A stretch of DNA of 64,000 bases from Zobellia amurskyensis (GCF_009725985.1 NZ_RCNR01000002.1:62001-126000), one strand, 5' to 3'. Counted from the stretch's first letter, positions 34,099 through 43,024 are shown. Program-made: numbers and translations. The notes: generated from the sequence alone by a model not told the origin.

Positions 34099-34455
34099 TT
34101 ACTGAGCCTCGCTAAATTTCTTAAACTGCTTATATATCCATTGTTTCTCTTTAAGAGAAAACTCTTTGTTCTCAAACCAATCGTGAGCTGCTATTTTTTC
34201 ATTTTCAATTTGTGCACTTCTAATGGCCTCAATAGATACTAAATGCCAATGCACCCCTTTTTGGCGATTGACCGAATAACCAATACTCTCTGTTATGTAC
34301 GATATTTTAGGGCGATTAATCAGCTTTACGCCATTCCTTAAAACAGCTAAAGTTTTGGTGAGCTTAACGACTTCCGAAAAGGAATACCGCACAAAATCGT
34401 TAAAACCTTCTTGCTTAGTGTTATATAGTTTGTCGCCTATTTTGAGTTCTTCCAT
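34099..34455 (-). CDS. Conserved hypothetical protein, 118 residues
   Basis: The protein has no signal peptide or membrane helix. It begins MEELKIGDKLYNTKQEGFN and contains YSFSEVVKLTKTLAVLRNGVKLINRPK, which may be an SH3/beta-barrel type domain, followed by a helical tail (FSLKEKQWIYKQFKKFSEAQ). I do not recognise a family. It converges with the esterase gene with 20 bases between the stops. Confidence 0.6.
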   Translation of the reverse strand: MEELKIGDKLYNTKQEGFNDFVRYSFSEVVKLTKTLAVLRNGVKLINRPKISYITESIGYSVNRQKGVHWHLVSIEAIRSAQIENEKIAAHDWFENKEFSLKEKQWIYKQFKKFSEAQ

Positions 34456-34614
34456 GGTCTAAAAAGCAAGTAAAATTAATGGCTTCAAATGGTTTCTAAA
34501 GAATTATACCATCAGAAATTATTAACAAATTCCTGTTTTACTAGATAGTAGACTGACCTTTAAGGCTCAACATTATATTACCAAAACTATCTCTACAAAG
34601 GATTACAAATAAAA

Positions 34615-34649
34615 AAAGGATGCGAACAGCAAATAGGTCCACATCCTTT
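34615..34649 (-). terminator. Terminator of the siderophore-type receptor gene
   Basis: Arms AAAGGATG and CATCCTTT pair perfectly around a 19-base loop; the minus strand continues into a T-tract (TTTTTTTATTTG). It is 81 bases after the receptor stop. Confidence 0.75.
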
Positions 34650-34729
34650 CTCATTACAACATATAAAAAACAGGTTAAGCCATTTTAGAAATTTTAATTT
34701 TGCTTTTGGGGCTATGTTCAGATTAGACT

Positions 34730-37111
34730 TTAAAAATTATAAGTAAGTACTCCGTAAAAACTTCTAGGATCTGTCTGATTAATATATCGTGTACGATAAG
34801 CGTTATAACCAATTTCATCGAAAATATTATTCAACAATACACGTACACCCCAATTTTGGTTAAATTGGTATGCTGCTTGGGCATTTACAAGGGTATATGC
34901 TTCAACATCAAAAGGCTCTTGAAAAGGAACAATTCCTTCATGTGTTACAGGACCAGCACTCCAGTTATTTATAGGACGCTCACCCGTATAGTATGCTCCT
35001 GCTCCAACCGAAAGCCCTTTTAAATTGTTTTTGAACGAGTAGTTTCCATAAACGTTAAAGGTATGTTTGGGGGTGTTCAAAGGTGCTGAACCGTAAACGT
35101 AAGATGTGTGTTCTTTGTACTGTGCATCAATATAAGAGTAACCAGTAATCACTTCAAAATTATCAAGAATACGACCTGTAAGTTCTACCTCTACCCCTTG
35201 GCGTTGGTCGTTACCACCTTTTTCATAAAAACCTGTAGCTACCCAGTTTTCGTCATACACAGGAAGGTTCATATCTCTGTTATTAATTTTAAAATAGGTA
35301 AGATTAAATCGCAATCTGCTATCTAGCCAATTGGTCTTTATTCCCGCTTCAAGTTGATCGTAACGCTCATTGCCAAGCTCTGTTCCGTCTGCACTTAACC
35401 TAGTGCCATTTCTAGGGTATGAACTATTCGTATAGGAAGCAAAGACATTAAGGTTTTCTAATGGAGAAATGATAATACCACCAAGTGGATTAAAAGCATC
35501 GCTATCTGTGATTTCTGTCTCAGTGCTGGTTTCCGTAGTACTGTAACGGAAGCCCAAGAAGGACTTCAACCAAGAATTAAAAGTAATTACATCTTGCGCT
35601 ACAAGACCGATTGATCTAGATTCTGAACCTCCCGTTGTATCTCCTGTCAATTCAATAGTAGTAGGTGTACTATTTGAAATCGTACCAAAAACATCTAAGG
35701 TATCTACAACGGCAGCGCTATTACTAAACGTACTAAATGTTGTTTTTCTATAATCCACTCCTACTTGAAAAGTATGACTGATACCACCTGTTTTTACTTC
35801 GTCTCCAATAAGGTCAATTTGTAAAACACTGTTCTTATCGTCTCTTGTAGACGTAGCGTAACCCCTCTTTCTCAGGTTATAAATAGGATTTCCGTCTACG
35901 TCGTTAACAACACCACCAATACTGGCATTCTTAACATCAAGATCTAATTTAGAGGCGAAATAAGCTGCATTTACACTTAACTTATCGTTAATTTTTTTCT
36001 TGAAACGTGCTGAGTAAGTGGAATTTTGAGTAAGGTATTTATCCTCTTTATAACCCAAAAACTGCTCATGTGGTAAATCATAGATAGAATTGGTGTCATC
36101 TGCACTCAAGTTAACGGTACCTGGGTCTGGAGTTCTACTATCGTCAAAATAATCCATTTCAAGAGTTAAGGTCGTACCCTCATCAATTCGCCATTCAAAA
36201 GACGGGTTGATGTAAAAACGTTGTGAGGAAACACTGGCCCGGTAACTATCTGCTCTTTCTAAAGCTCCGTTAATACGGAACGCTGTATTTTTCTTGTCGT
36301 TTAAAGGACCGTAGACATCAAAAGTAGGTCTTGCTTGTCCAAAACTTCCTCCACGTAAAGAGGCAGAGCCTCCGTACTGATATTTAGGGGTTTTAGTTAC
36401 AATATTGATAACCCCACCTGGGCTGCCCAAATCTGTGGCTACACCTTGAGTAATGGAAGCCGCACCCTTTAAAACTTGAATATTATCTACACCTTGCATA
36501 TCCGTTAAAATACCTTGCCCTCTAAAATCGGAGTGCACACGCACGCCATTTTTAAGAATAGGAATACCCCTAAACCCACGGGAAGACATACTTTCACTTC
36601 GGTTTCCGTAAGTGGCAAATGAATATACACCAGGTACGTTTTTGGTTGCATCGGCAATGGTTAGGTTTCCTTGGTTCTCGATTACCTTTTCTGAGATTAC
36701 CGAAATACTTTGTATTTGCTCATAGGTAGCTAATGGTAAGCGAGTTAACGCCTCTATTTTATCTGGATGTTCATAACGTGAACCAAACACTTCTACTTCG
36801 TCTAGTTCCGAATCCATTCGGACGATAAAGTTGAGTGTTGCATCGGCGCCTGACACAGTCACTTTTTTCTTAATCGACTTAAATCCGACTGCGCTTACAC
36901 GAAGTTCATAAGACCCACTTGATACGCCCGTAATCTTATATTCGCCGTTTTCATTGGCGGCGGCACCATTTTTTGCTTTTACAATAGCTACATGGGCGTA
37001 GGCAACTGCTTCACCATCTGTTGATGTTACTTTTCCATTAATAGAATAGTTTTGCTCTTGGGCATATCCAAAACACAGACTAAAAAGAATTAATAGTAAT
37101 GTTGGTTTCAT
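34730..37111 (-). CDS. TonB-dependent siderophore-type receptor
   Basis: The 793-residue protein has a signal peptide (KPTLLLILFSLCFGYAQ), a carboxypeptidase-regulatory-like domain (about 22-100, INGKVTSTDGEAVAYAHVAIV), a plug with QSISVISEKVIENQGNLTIADATKNVPGVY and IQVLKGAASITQGVATDLGSPGG, and a barrel that ends in YGVLTYNF. The plug pattern is that of FhuA/FepA-type TonB siderophore receptors. It probably imports a ferric siderophore; no siderophore biosynthesis genes are present. A well-spaced promoter is visible (37153-37184) with a terminator behind, so it is a single-gene transcript, probably under iron control though no Fur-type box was identified. Confidence 0.9.
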   Translation of the reverse strand: MKPTLLLILFSLCFGYAQEQNYSINGKVTSTDGEAVAYAHVAIVKAKNGAAANENGEYKITGVSSGSYELRVSAVGFKSIKKKVTVSGADATLNFIVRMDSELDEVEVFGSRYEHPDKIEALTRLPLATYEQIQSISVISEKVIENQGNLTIADATKNVPGVYSFATYGNRSESMSSRGFRGIPILKNGVRVHSDFRGQGILTDMQGVDNIQVLKGAASITQGVATDLGSPGGVINIVTKTPKYQYGGSASLRGGSFGQARPTFDVYGPLNDKKNTAFRINGALERADSYRASVSSQRFYINPSFEWRIDEGTTLTLEMDYFDDSRTPDPGTVNLSADDTNSIYDLPHEQFLGYKEDKYLTQNSTYSARFKKKINDKLSVNAAYFASKLDLDVKNASIGGVVNDVDGNPIYNLRKRGYATSTRDDKNSVLQIDLIGDEVKTGGISHTFQVGVDYRKTTFSTFSNSAAVVDTLDVFGTISNSTPTTIELTGDTTGGSESRSIGLVAQDVITFNSWLKSFLGFRYSTTETSTETEITDSDAFNPLGGIIISPLENLNVFASYTNSSYPRNGTRLSADGTELGNERYDQLEAGIKTNWLDSRLRFNLTYFKINNRDMNLPVYDENWVATGFYEKGGNDQRQGVEVELTGRILDNFEVITGYSYIDAQYKEHTSYVYGSAPLNTPKHTFNVYGNYSFKNNLKGLSVGAGAYYTGERPINNWSAGPVTHEGIVPFQEPFDVEAYTLVNAQAAYQFNQNWGVRVLLNNIFDEIGYNAYRTRYINQTDPRSFYGVLTYNF

Positions 37112-37152
37112 TGCATTTTATTTAGAATTATTATAAATAGTTTATTTGAGCG

Positions 37153-37184
37153 CAAATGTATACCCCAACACACAAGTGAACAAA
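37153..37184 (-). promoter_or_regulatory. Promoter of the siderophore-type receptor: -33 TTTG, -7 TACATTTG
   Basis: On the minus strand TTTG (37181-37184) is followed 20 bases later by TACATTTG (37153-37160), an almost ideal Bacteroidota promoter (TTTG-N19-21-TAnnTTTG). The ATG is 41 bases downstream. Confidence 0.75.
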
Positions 37185-37283
37185 TTTATTTGTAATTAAT
37201 CTAAATAAGAATAATTAACGCCTTGATTAAGAAGTTTTAATGAGCGAAATTTTAACATTTACTCATCACTATGCCACAAAAAA

Positions 37284-37307
37284 AACCACTATCAAAAGAC
37301 AGTGGTT
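37284..37307 (-). terminator. Terminator of the sugar isomerase-like gene
   Basis: Arms AACCACT and AGTGGTT flank a ten-base loop, and the minus strand then has a run of eight T bases. The gene's stop is 21 bases upstream. Confidence 0.8.
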
Positions 37308-37328
37308 CTATAATTAAAGATTATTTTT

Positions 37329-38186
37329 TTAGTTAAAGCCAAACTTTTTCAACCCTTTACGACTTACTTCAATAGCCTCTAACGGTGTCATTTTAAAGGT
37401 TTTGTCCTGCTCTACCATATAATATTTCATTCCAGATAATTTTTTCTGTTCTAGAATGCGTCCAAAATCAATGCTACCAGTACCTACAGGCGCAAACCAC
37501 CCATCTTCGTTCATGTCTTTAACATGCCAGATTTTAAATCTTTTCGGATGTTTTTTGAAGTAAGCCACGGGATCCGCGCCTGCCTTTGTTACCCAAAATA
37601 AATCCATTTGAAAATTCACCAATTTAGGATTGCAGTTTTCTAAAAGATAATCGATTACTACTACTCCATTTTCATCAGCTTTAAATTCAAAATCATGGTT
37701 GTGATAAAGCAATTTTAATCCTGCTTTTTTGCACTTTGCACCAAGTTTATCAAGAATATTGGCTAAATTTTCTGCGCCACCGGTCATGCCCATTTTCATT
37801 CCTTCTTCCTCAAACGTAAAAAGTCCCATTGGGGGAATAGGAATAACAAAATATTTAAAACCCGCAGCTTTTACATCTGCTATCATAGCATCTGCATTCT
37901 CAAGAGTTACTGTTGCTTGGTGACTACTAATAGGTTTTAATCCTAATTCTTTCAGGGTATTCTTGAATTCCAATGGGGTCATTCCATAAAATTTTCCGTC
38001 ATTATAACCTGCAGCTTCAAGGTATTTATAGCCTGCATCTGCCACAGCTTGTAAAGTAGCTCTTGGTTCCGAGGCCATATCATCCCTTAGCGTGTACAAG
38101 GCCAGTCCCCCGTAATTATCTTGGGCATTAATACAGAAGCTTGTTCCCATTAAAAGACAGACAAGCAATACTTTAATTTTTTTCAT
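37329..38186 (-). CDS. Secreted sugar phosphate isomerase/epimerase-like TIM-barrel protein
   Basis: The 285-residue protein has a signal peptide (KKIKVLLVCLLMGTSFCINAQ) and an AP endonuclease family 2 (xylose isomerase-like) TIM barrel: GYKYLEAAGYNDGKFYG, LKPISSHQATV, LLYHNHDFEF and LVNFQMDLFWVTKAGADPV, with metal-ligand Glu/His/Asp candidates in YHNHDFE, QMDLFW and HVKDMNEDG. Exported members of this family are common in Bacteroidota and probably act on sugars or inositols in the periplasm. Substrate unknown. It is oriented like the receptor gene but with its own terminator. Confidence 0.87.
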   Translation of the reverse strand: MKKIKVLLVCLLMGTSFCINAQDNYGGLALYTLRDDMASEPRATLQAVADAGYKYLEAAGYNDGKFYGMTPLEFKNTLKELGLKPISSHQATVTLENADAMIADVKAAGFKYFVIPIPPMGLFTFEEEGMKMGMTGGAENLANILDKLGAKCKKAGLKLLYHNHDFEFKADENGVVVIDYLLENCNPKLVNFQMDLFWVTKAGADPVAYFKKHPKRFKIWHVKDMNEDGWFAPVGTGSIDFGRILEQKKLSGMKYYMVEQDKTFKMTPLEAIEVSRKGLKKFGFN

Positions 38187-38361
38187 GAGTATTTTGAGTT
38201 TAGTGAAGAACGCTAAGATACTATATCTTCATAAATGCGATTTGACCCATGATCATAAAAAAATACAACATCAAACTTTAAAACACAGTACTTTTAAATC
38301 TATGCGTATCATTTTCTAAAGAACCTCAAAAAATGTAGTTTTAAACTCTAAACCAATCCGT

Positions 38362-38757
38362 ATGCAGTGCCCTTGTAACTCACTTAAGAACTACAATGAT
38401 TGTTGTGAAAAAGCACATAGTGATATAAATAGCGTAAAAACCGCTGAAGCTCTTATGCGTTCCAGATACAGCGCCTTTGTATTGGCCAATATAGATTACT
38501 TACAAAAAAGTCATCACACTACCACCCGACCAAATAAACGAGAAAAACGTGAAATTGAGGCTTGGGCCAAGGCTGTTGATTGGATAAAATTAGAAATTTT
38601 AAACACCATAAACGGAACCCAAGAAGATACAACAGGGACTGTAGAGTTCAAGGCTTTTTATATGGAAAACGGTCAAATGGGCGTTATTTATGAAAATTCA
38701 AATTTTAAAAAGGAAAATGGTTTATGGATGTATGTTGATGGAGTCCATAAACGCTAA
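38362..38757 (+). CDS. YchJ family SEC-C motif protein
   Basis: The 131-residue protein starts with a zinc-binding SEC-C-type cluster (QCPCNSLKNYNDCC) and then has the YchJ core: AEALMRSRYSAFVLANIDYLQKSHH and AWAKAVDWIKLEIL, with FKAFYMENGQMGVIYENSNFKKENGLWMYVDG near the end. E. coli YchJ is of unknown function. The start ATG is 18 bases after an A/T-rich tract. It is followed by an AraC gene on the same strand, 66 bases away. Confidence 0.9.
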   Translation: MQCPCNSLKNYNDCCEKAHSDINSVKTAEALMRSRYSAFVLANIDYLQKSHHTTTRPNKREKREIEAWAKAVDWIKLEILNTINGTQEDTTGTVEFKAFYMENGQMGVIYENSNFKKENGLWMYVDGVHKR

Positions 38758-38823
38758 ATCATTATTTAGAAAAGTGTACGCATTGTTAATAGAAACACTG
38801 TTGGAAAAGCTTCAGTAATAAAA

Positions 38824-39633
38824 ATGGAAAATAAATATCAAAAAACTACAGACCAAAGAATTGGCGTTCCCAAGGAATTTGAAGCTGTTTTCTCCCATTT
38901 TTATAGTTCTAAAAACGCTTCGGATAAAGATATTTCAAAAACTTTGCTGCCTAATTTTCAAATAATAATGGTTTTTAGTTTTGGTTCTTCGGTTAGTTTT
39001 AGCACTAATCATCAAGGCCAAATTTCTATTGAAAAATGTATGGTTCTTGGCCCTATTAAACAGGCGTTAACTTATACGTTGCCCGTGGGTTCTGAAATAT
39101 TCGTGGCCCATTTTAAAGATGATGCGTTTTACCGTTTCTTTGGTAAAATAATTATATCCGATCAGTTTCCGGTACATCCGGGTAATCTAGTAAGCGACAA
39201 TTGTTTTACCAACCTGTGGCAACTAATGAACGGAACACCTTCAAGTAACCGAGTAGCTTTGTTGCTTGATTTTTGCAGACCCTATTTAAAAGGTAGCGAA
39301 GAGGAATTTCAAAAATTCATAGACTTTACAAATGAAAACTCCGCTGTAAGCCCAATTAAGAGTATAGCCCGGGACACCCACAAAAGTGAAAGAACCATTC
39401 AAATAAATCATAAAAAATATTTAGGTTATTCCGCAAAGGAAAAAAGCCGGTACCAAAGGTTCATAAAGGTGTTACAATTACTCCAAAATACCCCAGTAAA
39501 ACCAAATTGGCATGATATTATTGATATCTGTAGTTATTATGACCAAAGTCAACTTATTCATGATTTCAAACACTTTACAGGTTTGACTCCAAATCAATAT
39601 TTAAAATTTCAACAAGCCATTTGCAGAGGTTAA
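38824..39633 (+). CDS. AraC family transcriptional regulator (DUF6597-like sensor)
   Basis: The 269-residue protein has an N-terminal all-beta domain (about 10-135; IMVFSFGSSVSFSTNHQG, GPIKQALTYTLPVGSEIFVAHF) like the DUF6597 sensor, and a C-terminal AraC domain ending in SYYDQSQLIHDFKHFTGLTPNQYLKF. The first helix-turn-helix (ARDTHKSERTIQINHKKYLG) is also visible. The NAD(P)H oxidoreductase gene follows 77 bases later on the same strand with its own -7 box, so it is a likely target of this regulator. The inducer is unknown. Confidence 0.85.
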   Translation: MENKYQKTTDQRIGVPKEFEAVFSHFYSSKNASDKDISKTLLPNFQIIMVFSFGSSVSFSTNHQGQISIEKCMVLGPIKQALTYTLPVGSEIFVAHFKDDAFYRFFGKIIISDQFPVHPGNLVSDNCFTNLWQLMNGTPSSNRVALLLDFCRPYLKGSEEEFQKFIDFTNENSAVSPIKSIARDTHKSERTIQINHKKYLGYSAKEKSRYQRFIKVLQLLQNTPVKPNWHDIIDICSYYDQSQLIHDFKHFTGLTPNQYLKFQQAICRG

Positions 39634-39676
39634 TCTTCATTTCGTTTTCTTACAATTCTACAGTATTATAGCTTGT

Positions 39677-39684
39677 TACATTTG
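39677..39684 (+). promoter_or_regulatory. Candidate -7 box (TACATTTG) for the NAD(P)H oxidoreductase gene
   Basis: The octamer fits TAnnTTTG and is 26 bases before the ATG. No -33 TTTG is present at the usual distance, which would fit a promoter that needs the neighbouring AraC-type activator (inference). Confidence 0.4.
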
Positions 39685-39710
39685 CTTCGTTAACACTTAA
39701 TACCATAAAA

Positions 39711-40322
39711 ATGAAGCATCTTATTATTTACGCTCACCCCAATGAAACCAGTCTAAACCATTATTTAAAAACTAAAGTAGAACAACTTTTAAAGGATAAC
39801 AAACATGAGGTACGTACAAGAAATCTTTACGAACTTCAATTCCAGCCTGTTTTAACTCTTGATGATATGGGTGGACAACGAAAAGGACTAATAGCTGCAG
39901 ATGTAAAATTAGAGCAAGACCACATCTCATGGGCGGATAGTATAACATTCATTTACCCCATTTGGTGGACAGGAATGCCCGCCATTATGAAAGGCTATAT
40001 TGATCGTGTTTTCAGTTATGGATTTGCTTACAGGTATGACCAGGGTATTCAAAAAGGATTGCTAAAAGGTAAATCTGCATTTATAATAAACACTCACGGA
40101 AAATCAGAAGAAGAATATAAGCAAATAGGGATGGATAAGGCATTATCTTTAACTTCGGATAAAGGTGTTTATACATACTGTGGACTGGATGTAATAGCTC
40201 ATTTTTTTATTGACCAGGCAGACCGAGCAATGCCAGAAACCATAAATAAGTGGACTTTTAAAATTGAAAAATCGTATACGAAGTATATGCTAACATATGA
40301 TAAAACTAGTTCTATCACATAA
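39711..40322 (+). CDS. Flavodoxin-fold NAD(P)H-dependent oxidoreductase (KefF/MdaB-like)
   Basis: The 203-residue protein has the flavodoxin-like fold: HLIIYAHPNETSLNHYLK (phosphate-binding loop), ADSITFIYPIWWTGMPAIMKGYIDRVFSYGFAY, the standard NQO/KefF signature, and KSAFIINTHGKS. It should use FMN or FAD to reduce quinones or other electrophiles in the cytoplasm. It sits downstream of an AraC regulator, which suggests induction by a stress compound. Its stop is convergent with the sulfatase stop, 104 bases away, with no clear hairpin. Confidence 0.9.
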   Translation: MKHLIIYAHPNETSLNHYLKTKVEQLLKDNKHEVRTRNLYELQFQPVLTLDDMGGQRKGLIAADVKLEQDHISWADSITFIYPIWWTGMPAIMKGYIDRVFSYGFAYRYDQGIQKGLLKGKSAFIINTHGKSEEEYKQIGMDKALSLTSDKGVYTYCGLDVIAHFFIDQADRAMPETINKWTFKIEKSYTKYMLTYDKTSSIT

Positions 40323-40426
40323 ATAGTTTTAACTAAATATACTTAACAAGAAAATTTCCTTTAACGTTTGAAATCAAATTCTAATTTGTAGATAAACGTC
40401 CTTTGTTCATCCAAAGATCAAAGAAC

Positions 40427-41968
40427 TTATTCATGCATTATCAATTCTAATAATTCACCATTTTTTTCTGGGTAAAGGGCTTTCTTTTTGTTCATTTCAA
40501 CAGCTAATATTTGCATCATTTTTTTTAGTTGCCCAGGGTTTTCGTCAGCCATATTATTGGTTTCAAATGGATCTTGCTTTAGGTTGAACAATTCATATCT
40601 TAAATCATTGTTTATTTGATAGTGATAAATGATTTTCCAATCGGATTGAACAAGGCTAGTAAAATAATTGGAACGATGATTTCCATGGGGAAAATGATTC
40701 AGGAACAACTCGTTTCTTAATTCACTTTTACTACCCGTTAACTGACTTTCAAGATTAAAACCATCCGTAATTAAGTCTGATGGTAAACCCACATTAGCTA
40801 CTTGACATAGTGTAGGGAAAATATCTAGAATTGAAGCTAGTTGTTCTTGGGTAGCATTACGCGCAATAGGTAACTTAAGTTGGGAGGATACGTTCTTTTT
40901 GGGCGTGACCCACGATGCAATAAAAGGTACACGCATACCGCCTTCCCAATGATTCCCTTTTTTACCTTTTAAGGGAGATGAACTGCTATAATCGTTTTCA
41001 ATTGGTAATGGGGCATCGGAACCATTGTCTCCTAAAAAGAAAACAAGCGTATTTTCCCCCAACCCCAAATCCTCAACATGTTGTAATATATCGCCCAAAG
41101 ACTTGTCAATGCCTTCTATTAATGTAGCATAAGCCTGTACCTTATCGGACATTCCAGAGTCTTTATAATTTGCAGCAAAACGAGGGTCTGAATAAAAAGG
41201 TGCATGTACAGCATAATGCGCCATGTTTAGAAAAAACGGCTTCCCCTCTTCTTTAGCCTTGGATATGGCCAAGTTTGCTTCCAGGGTTAATGCCTCTGTT
41301 AGAAATATGTCTTGGCCGTGGTATTTCTCCAAACCAGGTACAGCTCTAGCTTTATAACCACCTGTATGTCCAAAACTTTCCGTACCAAGATAGCTTCCTG
41401 GCTGCCCTATTGAACTGCCGGCAATATTTACATCAAAACCTAAATTCAATGGATCTTCTCCTTCACTGTTGTAAGGTCCAAAATGAGCTTTCCCAACGTG
41501 AATGGTCTTATATCCGGAATTTTGTAAAATTCGTGGAAGTGTAAGCGATTCTTTCTCCAATCCCTTCCAGTTCCAGTTAGTTGGCCCAAACTCAGAGCGA
41601 TTATTTTCTTCAGATTTAATCCAATTGGTTACCCCGTGTCTAGCAGAATTCTGCCCTGTTAAAATAGATGTTCTCGAAGGAGAGCAAACGGAATGCGCAT
41701 AGAAATTTGAAAAACGAATGCCTTGTTCCGCAAGCTTCTCCATATGGGGTGTTCTATAAAAATCATTTAACGGATACTTTACAGGTTTTCCATTACTGTC
41801 AAGTAAAAATGGAACCGAACTATCCATAAGCCCCATATCATCTACCAAAAAAACAATTATGTTGGGCGAGGTATTTTCTTTTGTTTGCCCATAACTGGCT
41901 GTTACACAAATTAAAATTAGCCATGTAAAAATTGAAAGTTTTAAATCTAATTTGATAGTGTTCCTCAA
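40427..41968 (-). CDS. Formylglycine-dependent sulfatase (S1 family)
   Basis: The 513-residue protein has a signal peptide (LSIFTWLILICVTASYGQ) and a type I sulfatase domain. Cys95 in CSPSRTSILTGQ is the residue converted to formylglycine; the metal-site Asp pair is in VFLVDDMG at about 43-44; GKAHFG and FFLGDNGSDAP are the later sulfatase motifs. It should remove sulfate esters from sulfated polysaccharides (as in marine algae) in the periplasm or outside. The anaerobic or aerobic maturase gene is not in the window. It stands alone with no SusC/D neighbours, so the exact glycan is unknown. Confidence 0.92.
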   Translation of the reverse strand: MRNTIKLDLKLSIFTWLILICVTASYGQTKENTSPNIIVFLVDDMGLMDSSVPFLLDSNGKPVKYPLNDFYRTPHMEKLAEQGIRFSNFYAHSVCSPSRTSILTGQNSARHGVTNWIKSEENNRSEFGPTNWNWKGLEKESLTLPRILQNSGYKTIHVGKAHFGPYNSEGEDPLNLGFDVNIAGSSIGQPGSYLGTESFGHTGGYKARAVPGLEKYHGQDIFLTEALTLEANLAISKAKEEGKPFFLNMAHYAVHAPFYSDPRFAANYKDSGMSDKVQAYATLIEGIDKSLGDILQHVEDLGLGENTLVFFLGDNGSDAPLPIENDYSSSSPLKGKKGNHWEGGMRVPFIASWVTPKKNVSSQLKLPIARNATQEQLASILDIFPTLCQVANVGLPSDLITDGFNLESQLTGSKSELRNELFLNHFPHGNHRSNYFTSLVQSDWKIIYHYQINNDLRYELFNLKQDPFETNNMADENPGQLKKMMQILAVEMNKKKALYPEKNGELLELIMHE

Positions 41969-42094
41969 AATTTCTGGATATTAATATATGCGTTAATAGA
42001 AAACCTAAATATATAGGATAAATGATATGTAAGGAAATTTTAAATTCGATAAAGGAAAAACAGTAGCCCTTGATTTTAAAAGAAAAAACAACCT

Positions 42095-42184
42095 ATGCTT
42101 TCATACGAACCTACAGAATATTTCAGTAAATACAATGAGGCCATACCAGAAGATTCACCTTATTTACGCGCGGTTTTTAAATAG
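42095..42184 (+). pseudogene. 29-codon open frame, possible gene remnant or micro-protein
   Basis: ATG 42095 to TAG 42182-42184 reads MLSYEPTEYFSKYNE then AIPEDSPYLRAVFK. The composition (Pro, Glu, Tyr, Leu; a helix-forming pattern) looks like a real protein N-terminus, in contrast to the random AT-rich flanks. No continuation in other frames after the stop was seen over the next 60 bases. It could be a gene start left by deletion or a functional short peptide; I cannot identify a parent family. Confidence 0.3.
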
Positions 42185-42312
42185 CCTGACAAATTTAATG
42201 TCTTAGAATCGTTCCCTTTTTAATAAAATTTTGTAATTTAAAATTGAAATTGCAATTATATAGCTTAGGTAGGTCTTATTCTTGTTAAAGTATTGATAAT
42301 CTAGGTGCGATA

Positions 42313-42344
42313 TTTGCTATTTTTTTTTCGTTTAGTTATTTTCG
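42313..42344 (+). promoter_or_regulatory. Promoter-like pair (TTTG, TATTTTCG) upstream of the 75-residue protein gene
   Basis: TTTG at 42313-42316 and TATTTTCG at 42337-42344 are 20 bases apart, matching TTTG-N19-21-TAnnTTTG with one mismatch. The ATG is 24 bases downstream. Confidence 0.5.
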
Positions 42345-42368
42345 CAAAAGTTGAAACGTAATATATTT

Positions 42369-42596
42369 ATGGACATTTTAAAAGAAGCTACAATTTTTGA
42401 AACTACCAAAATGAGTCACATGAGTACCAGTGATAGGGTAACAGCTTCAAGAGAAGCAAAAAGACTTATTTTAGAAATCAACGAAATTTACAAAAAAACG
42501 CAGGATAGTGATTTAATGGATATAATGAAGCGGTTAACCGCTAAGAAAAAGAGAATTGATATCCGATTAAAAGGAAGACCTGATTCAGGACTTTAA
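42369..42596 (+). CDS. Small conserved hypothetical protein, 75 residues
   Basis: From ATG 42369 the product (MDILKEATIFETTKMSHMST...) is helical and basic at its end (MKRLTAKKKRIDIRLKGRP), with no signal peptide or membrane segment. A TTG six codons upstream gives a longer version. Promoter-like boxes precede it and a hairpin follows. It looks like a small flavobacterial protein of unknown function, perhaps DNA- or RNA-binding given the basic C-terminus (inference only). Confidence 0.65.
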   Translation: MDILKEATIFETTKMSHMSTSDRVTASREAKRLILEINEIYKKTQDSDLMDIMKRLTAKKKRIDIRLKGRPDSGL

Positions 42597-42653
42597 TGTT
42601 CCGAGTATAATAGGTTGAACATTTTAAAAGAGCCTTTGGTATCTTGATAAAAT

Positions 42654-42684
42654 ATGCCCACTACAAATACCTTGTAGTGGGCAT
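42654..42684 (+). terminator. 13-base perfect hairpin downstream of the small protein gene
   Basis: Arms ATGCCCACTACAA (42654-42666) and TTGTAGTGGGCAT (42672-42684) enclose a five-base loop, 57 bases after the stop. The 3' flank is TAAAAATATCCC with no T-run, so it is stem-only, not a textbook terminator. Confidence 0.45.
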
Positions 42685-42991
42685 TAAAAATATCCCAAGA
42701 ATATCATTGAGCTCATTTGTTATGCGTTATTATTTCTTTTTTAGATTTTAAAACAACCCCTTTTTTAGAAGTAAATAATTACTTCCAAATTTACTTATCT
42801 TTCTTAATAGATTTAAAGCTGTTTCACACAAGGAGGCCGGAAGCTAGATTGTCTTGTGTACTTCCTATTTGTGATTATCAAAACGACTCTAAAATTCACT
42901 CACTTTTAAGAGCGCCACAAATTGTATGCGCTAATTTAACCGTGTCAAATGTTGACGGGATGTAAATTCTAAATAAAAAGCCTTAAAAAGC

Positions 42992-43024
42992 AAAACCCCG
43001 TAAACTAAAGTTTACGGGGTTTTT
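42992..43024 (-). terminator. Terminator of the tRNA-Ser gene
   Basis: The arms AAAACCCCGTAAACT and AGTTTACGGGGTTTT pair along 13-15 bases and T-tracts lie on both sides. It is just past the 3' end of the tRNA on the minus strand. Confidence 0.88.

Larger units (their letters stand above)
41969..42368. other. 400-base gene-poor stretch before the 75-residue protein gene
   Basis: It is very AT-rich. It holds a 29-codon open frame (42095-42184) that reads like a decayed protein start and a promoter-like pair just upstream of the next gene (42313-42344). I see no RNA gene, repeat or mobile element. Confidence 0.5.

Noticed and set aside
42717-42965. 82-codon plus-strand open frame between the small protein gene and the tRNA
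   Set aside because: It starts TTG without ribosome-site or promoter support. Its composition (Cys, Phe, Arg mix) does not look like a folded protein, and no partner or repeat was seen. Probably chance.
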